A DNA stretch of 64,000 bases, taken from contig JASJFT010000013.1 of NCBI GenBank assembly GCA_030770425.1, forward strand, positions 1 to 64,000, in the 5' to 3' direction. Shown piece by piece: positions 45,310 to 56,589 of the stretch (positions are counted from its first letter, which is position 1; each line of letters opens with the position of its first letter). Source of the DNA: Darksidea phi (taxonomy: Eukaryota; Ascomycota; Dothideomycetes; Pleosporales; Lentitheciaceae). The notes beneath the pieces were generated by a model that was given only the letters and a program-made list of their open reading frames with translations, was not told the origin of the DNA and made no database searches. A program made the position numbers and the translations under genes.

Positions 45310-46140
45310 ATGTCTGACGGCGAAGTCGAGGTCGAGAGCCCCTCCGGCTACGCCATCCTCCCCAAGGAGGTCACCGAGGAGATTGGCAGCGTCAAGCTAT
45401 TCAATAAATGGAGCTACGAGGACGTCGAGATCCGGGACATTTCCCTCACGTACGCACTCGCCCCGTTTTGTTTGGTTGCATAGTTGTGGCTGCAATTGGA
45501 GGCTCGCGAGAAAGGACTTGGGAATGGGCTAACACGACGCAGCGACTACATCCAGATTCGTACGCCCGTCTACATCTCACACTCCGCCGGTCGATATGCC
45601 GTCAAGCGATTCAGGAAGGCGCAGTGCCCTATCATTGAGCGCCTTACCAACTCGCTCATGATGAACGGCCGCAACAACGGCAAAAAGCTCATGGCTGTCC
45701 GAATTGTCGCCCACGCTTTCGAGATCGTACGTTCCCGTATACCAAGCACAGTTGCCGCAAGAGAAGAGAAACTACGCGAAATTGCACGAATTTGAAATGT
45801 GGGACATAGCTAATAATACCAGATCCACATCATGACGGACCAGAACCCCATCCAGGTCGCCGTTGACGCCATCGTCAACTGTGGACCCCGCGAAGACTCC
45901 ACCCGTATCGGTTCCGCAGGTACTGTCCGTCGCCAGGCTGTTGATGTGTCCCCTCTTCGCCGCGTCAACCAGGCCATTGCCCTCCTCACCATCGGCGCCC
46001 GGGAGGCCTCGTTCCGCAACGTCAAGAGCATCGCCGAATGCCTGGCTGAAGAGCTCATCAACGCTGCCAAGGGAAGCAGCAACTCGTATGCCATCAAGAA
46101 GAAGGACGAGTTGGAACGTGTGGCAAAGAGCAATCGGTAA
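45310..46140 (+). CDS. RPS5: 40S ribosomal protein S5 (uS7)
   Basis: Small-subunit head protein near the E site and mRNA exit. Exons 45310-45449, 45543-45726 and 45823-46140 give 213 residues, normal for fungi. Introns are 93 and 96 nt, with donors GTACGC and GTACGT and acceptors ACGCAG and ATACCAG. The protein opens [20 protein letters not shown] and reads [20 protein letters not shown] across the first join. It continues [20 protein letters not shown], then [18 protein letters not shown] across the second. The conserved core [20 protein letters not shown] and the C terminus [16 protein letters not shown] are complete. No oddity is seen. Confidence 0.98.
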
Positions 46141-46641
46141 ATGGTGTGCGTGGTATGGAACTACATGGTGCATGCATATGGATGGCGGGACTGAACCGAG
46201 TGGCAGGGAGTTCTTCATGTGGCTGGTCTGGGCGATTTGCCTTGTCGGTATGGAAGGCTTTGGCATGCATCGGGTCTTCTAGGCGAATGAACATTTTCAT
46301 GGTTGCATGACAAAAATGAACAATTCGATCCAACTTTATTAATCCTCTATATAGCGCGAGAGTGTTGTAGGTGTGACTATTGAGCTGCGTTGCTACCTAT
46401 GCCTCCATTTCGATCAATTTCCAGTGTAATGAACACTAAAGCAGGGGTTCGGAGCAAGAGTTCATGCACTCAGTATATGTCAACAAAGGTTCTGATTCAT
46501 GCTCAGCTTTGCTAACTGGGATGCTACTACCAGGGTATATCTAGTCCGCCCATCTTTTCCTGTAAATGCAATCAAACCTTCTGTGCGCCAATTCCAGGAC
46601 GCTTCGAAGAGAGCGTCCCATGATATTTTTAGCTCAATATC
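46141..46641. other. convergent intergenic region
   Basis: About 500 bases between RPS5 (plus) and the minus-strand 46642 gene, holding both 3' flanks. No gene is supported. Confidence 0.5.
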
Positions 46642-47652
46642 TTACGCTAACGCTGCCCTCGCCCTCACTGCCCTCTCCAAGATGGTACCGAATTCATCAA
46701 AGCTGAGCCGTCCATCCTTTGCATCTCCGTATGCAACTGCATCGGCATACGCCTTCTGCATGAGCTTAGCGTCGAGCTTAACTAACCACACATCTCCCGT
46801 GATCATGACGCGTTGCCCTTCCTTCTCCACCTGCGCCATCATTCCGCTCGCACGGACAAGCCGCTCGATCCATACCCTATCCTTGCCCTCTTCCCACGCA
46901 ACATCCACCAAATCCACCGCACCCTTCTCTTCAATCTCGCGCCGAACCTTGTCCACCACTCTCTCCCTCCTTTCGCGTTCCTCCTCCTGCTCCTTGCGCT
47001 CCTCTTCCTTCCGCCTCTCCACTTCTGCCCGCTTCTTTTCAGCGATCTCTCTCTCGACCTCCGTTCTCCGCGCCTTCTCAGCAGCCAAAGCAGCTTCCCG
47101 CTCTTCCCTCCCTTCCGCCTCCTCCTTCCGCCGCTGTTCGGCTTGCGAGCGATGAAATTCGTGGTATGCACGGCGTTGGTCGCGACGCGCGAGGGACTTT
47201 GCCTTTTTGGTGCCGATCACGCGGTTCGCGGGAGTTGGACGGGGACGGTCTGGGTTTGCGGGACCTGCTGCGAATGCATCTTCAAACTGTTCATTATCCT
47301 GCCATGCTCCGTCTCCCCCTCCCACTTCAACCGGTAAGCCTAGTGGTGGTGTAGGCGCAAGCGGTGGCGGTTCCACATCGTCATTGTCAGTGTCTGGTTG
47401 CAGGACGAAGTTCTCGTCTACGGGGAGGCCTTCCGCAGCGCCGTTGTTGAGGTCGGCTTCCTGCGCGTTGTCGGGCGCGGTGGTTCTTAGGGTGTAGTGT
47501 GTGTTGTAGTATTCTGCTATTTGCGGGCCGAAGTAGAAGGTACCAATTAGAATAGCAGTATGCAAGAGATCTTGTAGAAGTGGTGTATCGGGAGATGTGA
47601 AAGGGAGGAGGAGGTTCAGGGCGCCTCGGATGGAGGAGAGGAGGGCACCCAT
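46642..47652 (-). CDS. membrane-anchored coiled-coil protein with C-terminal winged-helix-like region
   Basis: Single exon, 336 residues, not a family I can name with confidence. Residues ~27-45 (LLHTAILIGTFYFGPQIAEY) are hydrophobic enough for one N-terminal membrane span. A disordered acidic/Pro stretch follows (about 60-140). Then RRDQRRAYHEFHRSQAEQRR starts a ~90-residue Glu/Arg/Lys coiled coil. The end (about 240-336) is globular: DLVDVAWEEGKDRVWIERLV, then GDVWLVKLDAKLMQKAYADA and GRLSFDEFGTILERAVRA. The order anchor, coiled coil, small winged-helix-like domain resembles DDRGK1-type ER proteins, although most fungi lack the UFM1 pathway in which DDRGK1 acts. This resemblance is architectural only. 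The gene converges on RPS5. Confidence 0.85.
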   Translation of the reverse strand: MGALLSSIRGALNLLLPFTSPDTPLLQDLLHTAILIGTFYFGPQIAEYYNTHYTLRTTAPDNAQEADLNNGAAEGLPVDENFVLQPDTDNDDVEPPPLAPTPPLGLPVEVGGGDGAWQDNEQFEDAFAAGPANPDRPRPTPANRVIGTKKAKSLARRDQRRAYHEFHRSQAEQRRKEEAEGREEREAALAAEKARRTEVEREIAEKKRAEVERRKEEERKEQEEERERRERVVDKVRREIEEKGAVDLVDVAWEEGKDRVWIERLVRASGMMAQVEKEGQRVMITGDVWLVKLDAKLMQKAYADAVAYGDAKDGRLSFDEFGTILERAVRARAALA

Positions 47653-48598
47653 TGTGGGGTGTTGGTGGGGTGTGCGAGTCTTGTCTGAAAGCGTATCGAT
47701 AGCTCAGCGGGCGTCGCGGTAGTCTTTTTATTAAGCGACGTGAAGATAGATATACAAGGGTGGTGGCGAAGCGGGAGATCGTAAGAACGCTTGTGATGGT
47801 GACAGAATGCGAAATTGGTGATGCAATCAAAGAGTAGGGCTGTAGCGGGAGTACTATTCCATATCGGGTATAGTATCATTGTAGGATCCGCAAGGCCTAT
47901 TCGACCTTGCTCTCCATCCTTCATTATCAACAATAGTCTCGTCTTGCCCAAAAGCTACATCGTGGCCGTACGAGAAGTCTCATGTATACTGCCTAAAGCG
48001 CCCCTCATTTATCCAGGCCGAGTTGTGCGGTTGTTGCCCATGGCATAGCACATATGTCAAGAGGCTCTCGGCCGTAGGAGAATGCGCTATACGAACAATC
48101 CCACAATAGATGACAATAAGTGCTACTCTGCGGTTGCAGCCTCGTAATAATCTTACTGATTCATTCTCGGCGCCCGCAACACTACCACCAGAATGCTCAG
48201 AGCCGCCATCAAAGACCATGGCAGGCGGGCAAGCGAGCCCATATGCTTTTCTAAGTGTGCACGATCGTTCATGCTATGCCTCCGCAGAAGAATATGAATA
48301 GCTTTGTCCAGTGCTACGCCTGTTAACAATACGTATATGTAGCGGCGGGTTTTGCATCTAGTTGAAGACCGTCAGCGTTGTGAGGCATCTACTTGATCAC
48401 ATTTTCCTCAGGGTACCTCCCTCCGATCCTGGACTTTCTTCTAATTCTACCGTTTGTATAGTCCTGTTGCCTCGCATACCCTCAAAATATTTCCTCGTCA
48501 AACGCTATCAACAGCATGACTTTGTGGTCCAACGGCGCAAGTGTAAGGTCCATTCGATCTATTCTCTCTAAGAATTCTACTCACTCTGATATCTCAAT
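47653..48598. other. intergenic, no supported gene
   Basis: Promoter of the 46642 gene at the left; otherwise no supported gene. A ~70-residue plus frame at 48362-48571 has no recognisable content, although it might include eroded 5' sequence of the adjacent pseudogene. Confidence 0.4.
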
Positions 48599-50290
48599 AC
48601 CGACTACCAAGAACATGACGTCGTAGATGTCGTAGCCACGAGCAACATCCCCCGATATGCTGCCGGAGTGCTATATCGAACAGGCTCATTCGCCTTGAAG
48701 GTGAAATCAGAAGATGGAAAGGAATTTGCCGCCAAACATTGGTTCGACGGCTTCTCCTGCGTCCACCACTTCGAGATCGACTTCCACTCCGGATCACCCC
48801 ACGCTACCTGTACTTCAAGGCGCACGATTGATCGAGATGCTGGGGATGGTTCGTAAGACTGGCAAGCTCAACAGCATATCTTTCGGCTCGAAGCGTGATC
48901 CTTGTGACAGCTTCTTCCAGACGGTTGTGGGCATCTTCAAGCCCAAGCGCTACACATACAACGTCGGCATCACACATTCTGTCAATATGCCTGGAGGCCG
49001 GTACATTAAGGGCGTGCAGAATCCAGCTATCAGTGGGCACACAGGCGGTGTCGAGACACTACACACCAAACCGGATGCCTCCATGCTAAAGAACATCGGC
49101 GGACGACACTATGGCCCAAGAGTATTTATTGCGCCGGAATGCGCCCCTGTGCGCTCCTATTCCTCTCTATTCGCCTGTATACAAGGGGGCCTTGCCCTCC
49201 CCTCTACATGCCCTACACAGGGACCTCAATATACTCAATTCTCAGCTTCACAGTATTAGCTACCAGGCAAATTTGAATCCCAAACTAAAGGATCCCTTGT
49301 CGGCCGCCCCTGTGAAGACAGACCCAAATACCGGTAATCTTTTAAATTACGACCTCGACTTAGGAGTCACCTCTACATACCGTGGCTTCTATGCCTCGGC
49401 TTCCACGGGCAAAACACAGGTCCTCGCAACGTTCCCCGGCAAGCCTTCATACATCCACTCCTTGTTCTCAGCCTAAACCACGTTATCGTTTGCGTAACAG
49501 CCACATCAAGTGGGGCGGCGTAGCTATCCTTTACGAACATAACATGGTCGATGCCATTGCACCCTTCGACACCAACTCAAAAGCAACATAGTACGTTGTC
49601 GATCGAGCGTATAAGGCCCTCCTGGCAACATTCGAAAACGATACTTTCTTTGCCTTTCACTCCATCAACGCCTGGGGAGAACCCTCGTCCACCGACCCTA
49701 GCAAAATAGATAACATTTGCGAGCTTTCACTCTACAATAACTTCGAAGTTATACACCACTATTTCTACGATAACTGGATAAGCTTGCAATATGGCTCTAA
49801 GAAGTACGCCGGCAAGAAACGAATGTCCTATCTATTCAGCCAAACCTAGTTCTGCCTGCGCAACGTCAACGCCAACGTCTCCTCTTCTAACCCCTCTCCG
49901 CTGAACTCATCTTCAAACTCGATGAGTTGACCTCCATGGAACTTCCCACCATCAACCCATTGTACCTTACTCTCAAGCACCGCTATGTATACGGCTGCGC
50001 CAACCGTCTTGAGTCCTCGTTCTATGATGGTATCGTAAAGAACCTTTTGGGAAACCGAGGCGTATATTCCCGGTGAATCTATCTTCGTAGCGGATCCAGA
50101 GGGGACAAAAGAGGATGACGGTGTGCCGTTGACTGCGGTGCTTTATGGAGCGGCGGAGAAGAGCTATCTGCTTGTGCTCGATGCGAGAAATCTAACTGAG
50201 TTGGGGAGGGCTCAGATGTAAGGACCAATATCTTTTGGGTTCCATGGAACATATAAGCCGATGGGGAGGAAGTATGCTGGTGATATCTAG
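48599..50290 (+). pseudogene. carotenoid oxygenase (carotenoid cleavage dioxygenase family) pseudogene
   Basis: Successive plus-strand fragments in different frames read as one carotenoid-oxygenase protein. They include EHDVVDVVATSNIPRYAAGV and LYRTGSFALKVKSEDGKEFA, then HWFDGFSCVHHFEID (the typical WFDG and H-F-E motif). Next are MVRKTGKLNSISFGSKRDPC, then from ~49260 NLLNYDLDLGVTSTYRGFYA, and SHIKWGGVAILYEHNMVDAI. Then come KKYAGKKRMSYL, TSMELPTINPLYLTLKHRYV and YGCANRLESSFYDG. The last piece, FGFHGTYKPMGRKYAGD, ends at 50290. The order matches the family, whose members cleave carotenoid or stilbene double bonds with four-His-bound iron. At least five frame changes and several in-frame stops interrupt it; one TAG, near 49848, sits where TQF is expected (CAG to TAG). 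It is too broken to be explained by introns. Confidence 0.85.
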
Positions 50291-52123
50291 ATGGTGCGAG
50301 ATTGGGCTTGCCGTGTCAATGGGGCGTTGGTAAAGGTTGCTACTCTTCGTTTGTATCGGTTAGGCTGTCATCGTTCCTCCTCATCTCCAATCGCTTTGAA
50401 CCTCGTTATCTGCCTTCTTTCTCAGAAAGCGGTGTATGTCTTAAATTATCTTATTAGGCTCTAACAATTGTCGTTTGTCACGCACTTCTTCACTCCGCAT
50501 CGTTGATCGCGTTTTGATATCAGGGTTGCTTTCTCCATACTATGTACTTTCTGTTGGCCTCTGACTCCACTGCTCCCACCGCTAACTTGCTCTTCTCAAT
50601 CGCTGACCGTCGTTAACCGCTATCAATATATCTTAAGCTCTATTATAAGTATTCTCCTTTTCATTTCCTCCTGGTAGATAATGTACCGCTGCTTTGTTTA
50701 TAAGAAGCCTTGGGGATAAGTATTATGCTATATACTTTTACTCCTCTCTTACTATAGCTCGATTCACGGTAGTCTATTGCGATTCCGGACGGCATCTAGG
50801 CGCGACTTTAGAAGCCTTTGCGACCCTTGACGGCTCTCTGCAATTTTCTTTCTACATGTCCTTGCCAATTGATTCCTTACGAATTCTTGCAACTTCGGCG
50901 ATTCTGAGCATAATAGCCTAGTCCACATTGACGAGTCTCAAGCACGAGGACTCTTTGAAACTGCTCTATCCTACAGATAGTCATCTCTTCTTTTCTTCCC
51001 TATTTCTTTTCTCTAGTTACGTAGACATACGGCATAGCCGGCCAGAAGTACTTTCTTTGCTCCCTATAATGAATGCTTTTGTTTTGCTAATCTGACTCCT
51101 TCCCACTCTCTTTCCTTCTCTTCCCCCAACTCTTCCTTTCCAACCCTCTCCTTGTCCCACATCCCTTACACACCTCTCACCTCTCCTTCCCTCTTTTCCC
51201 AGCTACCTGTACTCTTTCTTCCTTTCCAACATCTTCTACAAGATACTTTTTAAAGACCTCCTGTAAAAGAAAGGTAGAATACTTATTATACATGTCCGCT
51301 TCTGCCTCTTTATAATTCGAGGGATCTTATAGAAGTCTACGGCATCCCTCAGTACCATCATCTACCGTCCCCTTCCCACCTTACGCAAACCACTTTACTC
51401 TGCCCAACCACTACCAACACCACATCACCACATCACCACATCCATCTCCTCAACGCGCCCTCTTCTAAGCACCCTTCCGCCTCTCTACACTCCGCACTTG
51501 TACAGTGCTAGAGCAACATACCATCGCCCTACACTGGTACTCACAGAGATGCATAAAAATGTAAAGGTTAGTTCAACAAACTCCGCCACACGACAAGGAA
51601 ACTAAGCCCCACCGCCACCCTACTACACCCACATCAACCCATCTAAGCCCTATATATCACAAAATATCAACGTCCCACTCCTCTAAAACACAGTCACATT
51701 AACACTTATCAGACACAAGCCACAAAGCACACCAGCAAACACCATGCATCTCCGCATACAAACATCAAAGGGGGGAAACCATAATGAATTGAAACTCAAC
51801 TACAAAAGGGCTAGTAACCCGTCTATGAAAAAGACGCGGCTGGTATTATCCATGCTTTATAAAAAACCGTTGGTTCCGGGGGAATATTCTATTCTCTCCT
51901 GGCAGACAAAAGGAACTCCTCACTTCCTTCAATCCGCCTACAAGACTTTTGGTGCTACATGATTGCTTGGAGAGGTGCTGGGTGCGGGTCGGGTCGGGTA
52001 GTCGGTGCGAGTACGGTGATGCCAGAATCGGGGGGCTGGGCAGGGCTCTACCGGGGTATGGGGTCGTGGTCGGTAAGGGGTGGCGCGTGTTCGGGCGTTT
52101 GGGACGGGGATGCACGTTCGGCT
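50291..52123. other. pyrimidine-rich gene-free stretch
   Basis: About 1.8 kb with long C/T-rich runs on the plus strand, most marked at 50900-51550, and no supported frame. No tandem unit is obvious. Near 51960-52120 the plus strand turns G-rich. It may be eroded repeat DNA or long untranslated sequence. Confidence 0.45.
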
Positions 52124-52324
52124 TCAGAACGGGCGTATGTAGTCGTTGAAACTCGGACCGCGGGGCCGCTCCAATGCATCGGAGTCTGGTTGAAAACCTG
52201 GAGCCAGTGATACTAGGTTGCTGTAATCCAGGTCAAACAATGTTGGGGCTCGCCGAGGAAGACTCCCGGCGAGATCAGGCTTCCGGCGCTGCTTCTCCCT
52301 TTCCTGGTCACGGCCGTTCGACAT
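52124..52324 (-). CDS. possible small protein or last exon, unknown
   Basis: An ATG at 52324 opens a 66-residue minus-strand frame, MSNGRDQEREKQRRKPDLAG, containing TLFDLDYSNLVSLAPGF and ending SFNDYIRPF. The clean start, charged opening and aromatic end look better than random, but the frame could equally be a final exon. It lies 204 bases downstream of the predicted importin stop on the same strand. No family is recognised. Confidence 0.3.
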   Translation of the reverse strand: MSNGRDQEREKQRRKPDLAGSLPRRAPTLFDLDYSNLVSLAPGFQPDSDALERPRGPSFNDYIRPF

Positions 52325-52527
52325 GGGTACGGGCTCTATATCTCTAAGTTCAGTCAATGCCAGATATGATTCCCAAAGAGGGTATCCGGCATGAGCGCCA
52401 AACTACGATCAAAGTGCCTACCCGATGCCAGGGGGAGGGTCAATGCCAGGGGATTCAGGCCATGACACCTTGGTTACCGCCTTCAGGGTGGTCAGTGGTA
52501 TAAGATATATTGGGGATATTGGGGTTG

Positions 52528-55524
52528 CTAGTAGAAAGAAGTGGTAGTGGGATTGAGCGTAAGAAAAGGGCCGCTGACGGGCAACATACCGACTTGTCGC
52601 TTGATCTGCTCGCGTGCCCATCGAGCGGTCTCCCGAGTCCGGTTGCTAAAATCCTGGTTGCCACGCGTCTCCCTTGTCAATGCAGTCAGGAAGTCATGGC
52701 GGAAATATTCCCGAATGTCGCCATTAGGAAACGCCTCTGCGAGATCACTACCGCATATTAGCGACCGCTAAAAAAGGATCTATCGTAGTACGCATACCCG
52801 ATAACGCCGCATGACGACCGAAGAAGAGCTTCAGTACGGTTGCTATCCAGCTGCACGATACGGAGGAGCTCGAAAATTGAGTCCAAATATTGGACGAGCA
52901 GTTCGGCTGTGTCCATTAGCATGTAGTAAAAAATGCGGCGGATGGATATGTACTCTTTCCGCTGGACTTCATGGCAATAATGATACCATCCCAAGCATCC
53001 ATAATACCTTCCCGTAGTGACGTAATGTAATCCATCATTTCAAAATTGCCCTCTGTCGTCATTGAGACAGACGAAGCCTGCTGCAATACTTGAGCAACAA
53101 CTGGGAGATACGTCTCAAAAGCGCCAAGGATGGCCTGCGAGATGTCACCGAAGCACTGCAGGATAGCAGGCTTGAACTGGTTGCCCAGCTGGTTGCTCTG
53201 TTCGATATTGTGAGCATAAACAGATAGAGACCAGGGGTGGGTACACTCACTCGGAGGTTGTTTAGCAGGTAGTTCATGAAAGCATCGCAGTATGGTTGCA
53301 CCTTCTCGCCCAAGGCTCGCGTGATGTCGCTGACTAGGCCGATAGCCATGGAGCATAGGCCAGGCTCTTCCTGATTACCTAGGGCGTTGTAAAGGAACTT
53401 GGAAAAGGCATCCATGTACTTGATAAAGTCTTCCTCCAAAGCAATCGCGATAGATCCAATCGCGGCAAACACGGCATCTGGGACACTCGATTTAGGTGGT
53501 AGACTCGACAGCAGGGTAAGCAAAATCTGCATGATGCGGTCGGCCTCAGGTTTGATGTCGGCTTCCAGTCGCTGCACGATTGACATGACGACGCTGGCCA
53601 AGCTCGTCTGCATCTCTTCAAGTGTCAGCTTGTCCTCCACACTGACGACTTGGGCTTGGAGCTGAATCGACTTCTCTAGTCGCTCAAGGATGACGTTTGC
53701 CAGCGTACCAACAAGCCCGAGACTATCGTTGGCAGAGTTGTTGACAAACGAGTTGAGCACCTCGTAAGCGGCGGTTCGGAGCTGGTTGTCGGCATCGGCT
53801 CGCTCGGTGACCTGCAGGATGTGCTGAATGCTGTTTTGGAAGTGAGGTGATAGTGGGTTCGTGTCGGAACCGGGCTCTCCAGCGAAGCGGTCCGCGAGGT
53901 TCATCAGAGCCCAGCAGCAGGACGATGCCATCTTGGAGTGACTTGAAAGACCGCTAAACAGCGCGGCGATGAGAGAAGGAAGATGCGTCTGAGCATCGAC
54001 AGCATTTGGTGCGGCCTCGCAGATGCGACCAAGCGCATACGCGGCTGAATCTTTGACATGAAGCACCTGATCGTCCATCATGGCAATAAGCACGGGCAAA
54101 GCCTGCTTGACGAGGGGATCCAAGATGTTTTCCTCTGGACCTTCCATGATGGCCCCAAAGGCCGAGACGGCGGCATCCCGGTAATGCCAGTCTTCGGCAC
54201 GGAGGTTCTTCTCCACGAACGCCAGCACCGGAGGCACAACGCCGCTACCTACGCACTGTGCCCAGAGCTGCAGACATTGATATGCAGCGCGGGAGACATT
54301 GTATTCGTTGTCGTCCGCATCCTCGTCCTGCTTGGCAAGTAGCTCGAGCAGTACTGGGACGACCTCTTGTGTGGCCACCCGTGCGAAGTTGAAGTAGTCC
54401 CTCAACTCGGTCGAGCCTTCTGCTTGGGCCTAAGCGGATATTAGCACCAGATATGCATGGGCGTTGAAAGCCTCGAAATTTGGAACCGTACCTGAGTGTT
54501 GTCATCCTCAATGGAGATTTCCTCCTCACAGACGGTGCACCAGAACTCAATCGCGAGCTTGGCAACATCCTCCTCGTCGCTCTTCATGCCCTGGATCGTG
54601 AGACCAAACAGCGCCTTTTCCATGTAGAAGCGCATCTTATCATAGTACAGGCCCATTATCCTGTTCAGGCAGCCGTACGCGCCTTGTTGGATGCGGTCGT
54701 CTTCGGCCTGCGTCGCCTCGCAGATGACCTGCATGATGTAGTTCCGCTCGCCTTCATTCTCAAAGTTGGATCGCACGAACTCGATGGAGTCGCCGAGGGC
54801 TGAGATGGCGGCGTACCGCACATCAAGGTTCGGTTCCTCCTTGCGGGCACCTTGCACAACGGCGGTGAGGATGGCATTTGAGTGGTGTCCCAGCGCTTCC
54901 CGCAGCTCGAGGTCGTCTGTGTCGCAGACGAAGCCGATGGTGGTCAGCGAGGCCTGCTTCTGGTGGTCTGCGCCTTGGCCGACGTTCTCCACCAGCGTGG
55001 GCATTAGCTCGGGCCATTGATTGTGGGGTATCTCGATGGCAGCGATGGAGGCAATGAACTGGGCGGCCGACTGGCCCGCACGGGCATCTGGCGAGGCGAG
55101 GGTACGGAGAGCGAGCTGCTTGACACTCTGCTTGATGTCGGCGTTCAGGCTGAGCCACCGCTGCTGGACCTCACGTAACCGGGTGTACTCGCGTGCCGAA
55201 AAAGCGTTCTTGAGGGCTATGCCGGCGGCGGTTCGGATGTGAGGCTGCGACTGCTCGTTTGCGAGCTCGTTTGCGAGGATAGTGAGGTATTGGGGCTACG
55301 TGAGACATTGTTGTTAGCGGGCGTGTCTGGAGCGTGCGAGGATCGGGCTGCGCGTGCGGGACACTTACAAAGTCAGACTCGGCGGCCTGGGTGAGCTGCA
55401 GTTCGGAGGTCTGGCGGACGTTGGCATCTAGGGGACAGTCAGTTCAGGCTGCAGGGTGCAGAGGACTGCGGTCCAGGTACGCACCGGGAGAGAGGGTCCC
55501 CTCCAACACCTGGTTGATATCCAT
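52528..55524 (-). CDS. KAP95: importin subunit beta-1 (karyopherin beta, Kap95)
   Basis: Nuclear import receptor that binds importin alpha/cargo, nucleoporins and RanGTP through stacked HEAT repeats. Seven exons (55524-55485, 55427-55369, 55295-54492, 54429-53251, 53197-52954, 52906-52798, 52747-52528) give 884 residues, normal length. Six introns of 47-73 nt have GT..AG ends. The start MDINQVLEGTLSP/DANVRQ reads as typical. The first HEAT repeats include ALKNAFSAREYTRLREVQQR and RTLASPDARAGQSAAQFIAS. Later segments are EEEISIEDDNTQ/AQAEGST, MMDDQVLHVKDSAAYALGRI, LRSSCGVIG/DLAEAFPNGD and RETARWAREQIKRQV. The last residues are uncertain: read-through after KRQV ends at 52528, but a GTATGT donor there could splice to a downstream exon ending near 52418. 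Everything before that is well supported. Confidence 0.95.
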
Positions 55525-56589
55525 GATTGCAGAGGGGGGTGGCGAGCTTCAAGAGGGGTATCTGGAGCGGAGAAACGCGTGGGGGGCCTCAAAGTTGAGT
55601 TTGTTTTGGGCGGGTGGGCGAGAAGGAGGAGGTTCGAGGAAGTTGCGGTGGGCGGCCAGTGTAGGGAGGGAATTTGAAGCGAAAGTAGGTCGAGCGTAGG
55701 CAGGGCCAAAACACGTGAACGGTTAGGGTAAACTGTTTTTCTGCCCCACGGCCGCCTTGGGACGAGCAACAACCTCGTGGTGCACGGCGAAGAGACGCAA
55801 ACACAGCAAGCAGTGCTCGACTTTGTGACGAAAGCTGAGGACTTTCGGGGCAGCGAAGGCTCAGGGCGGTCAACCACAATTTCACCGGCCCTGCGTCCAG
55901 TTGACCATTTACACAGTACTGCAGCGTGGGGAAGGCCCAAGCGCCACGCATGGCAACCTCAATGGAGCGCTGCGGGAGTGAGATGCGATGTCCATGAACT
56001 GTTTTCCCCAACCGCACCACGAGCCGCGACAGGATAACGAGCGTCCGCTATAGCACGGCAAACGTCCACTGTGCAAACAGCGACACACAGTGCGCGACGA
56101 CGCCAGACGAATATGTCCGTATACAGAAATCGGGAGCATCGCCGTGTATTGGCTCGCTTGGGCGCTGCTTCCGCCTCCCCCCAGATTCCGGCCACTGCAG
56201 CCCTGCCGGAGCCATCCGCAGGCGTCAAGGCACCGACGTTGCTATCTACCCAAAGCCGATGCGCAAGTGTAGCAACTTGCTGTGCTACACATGCCCGGAA
56301 TCAAGTACAGATGGGTATTTGCGTGTTGAGAGCTTCAAGGGACATGTTCGGCCGCCAAGGCGACGTCCTGCGTTGTGGCTGCCGCAACGTCAATCATGCC
56401 TCCTCCATTGGAGCACGAGCGCTTTAGGTTCACCGCCATCCATTCCATTGCAAGCTATATGTACAGGACATGTGTACAATATAAAACCCACCCCGATGCT
56501 CCCATCATACCAAAACGCCGCATATGCAAGACACTCGACCTCCACCAGCCATATGCCCTGAGAACTCCTCCGCCCATAAACCCAAACCC
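55525..56589. promoter_or_regulatory. KAP95 upstream region and PP2C 3' flank
   Basis: About 1.06 kb. The left part is the KAP95 promoter, and the right part lies downstream of the minus-strand PP2C gene. Open frames here mirror the GC-rich composition and show no domain. Confidence 0.4.

Noticed and set aside
46813..47337. Long plus-strand frame opposite the 46642 gene
   Set aside because: Antisense shadow of a charged coiled coil; Leu/Phe/Pro-rich translation is typical of such shadows.
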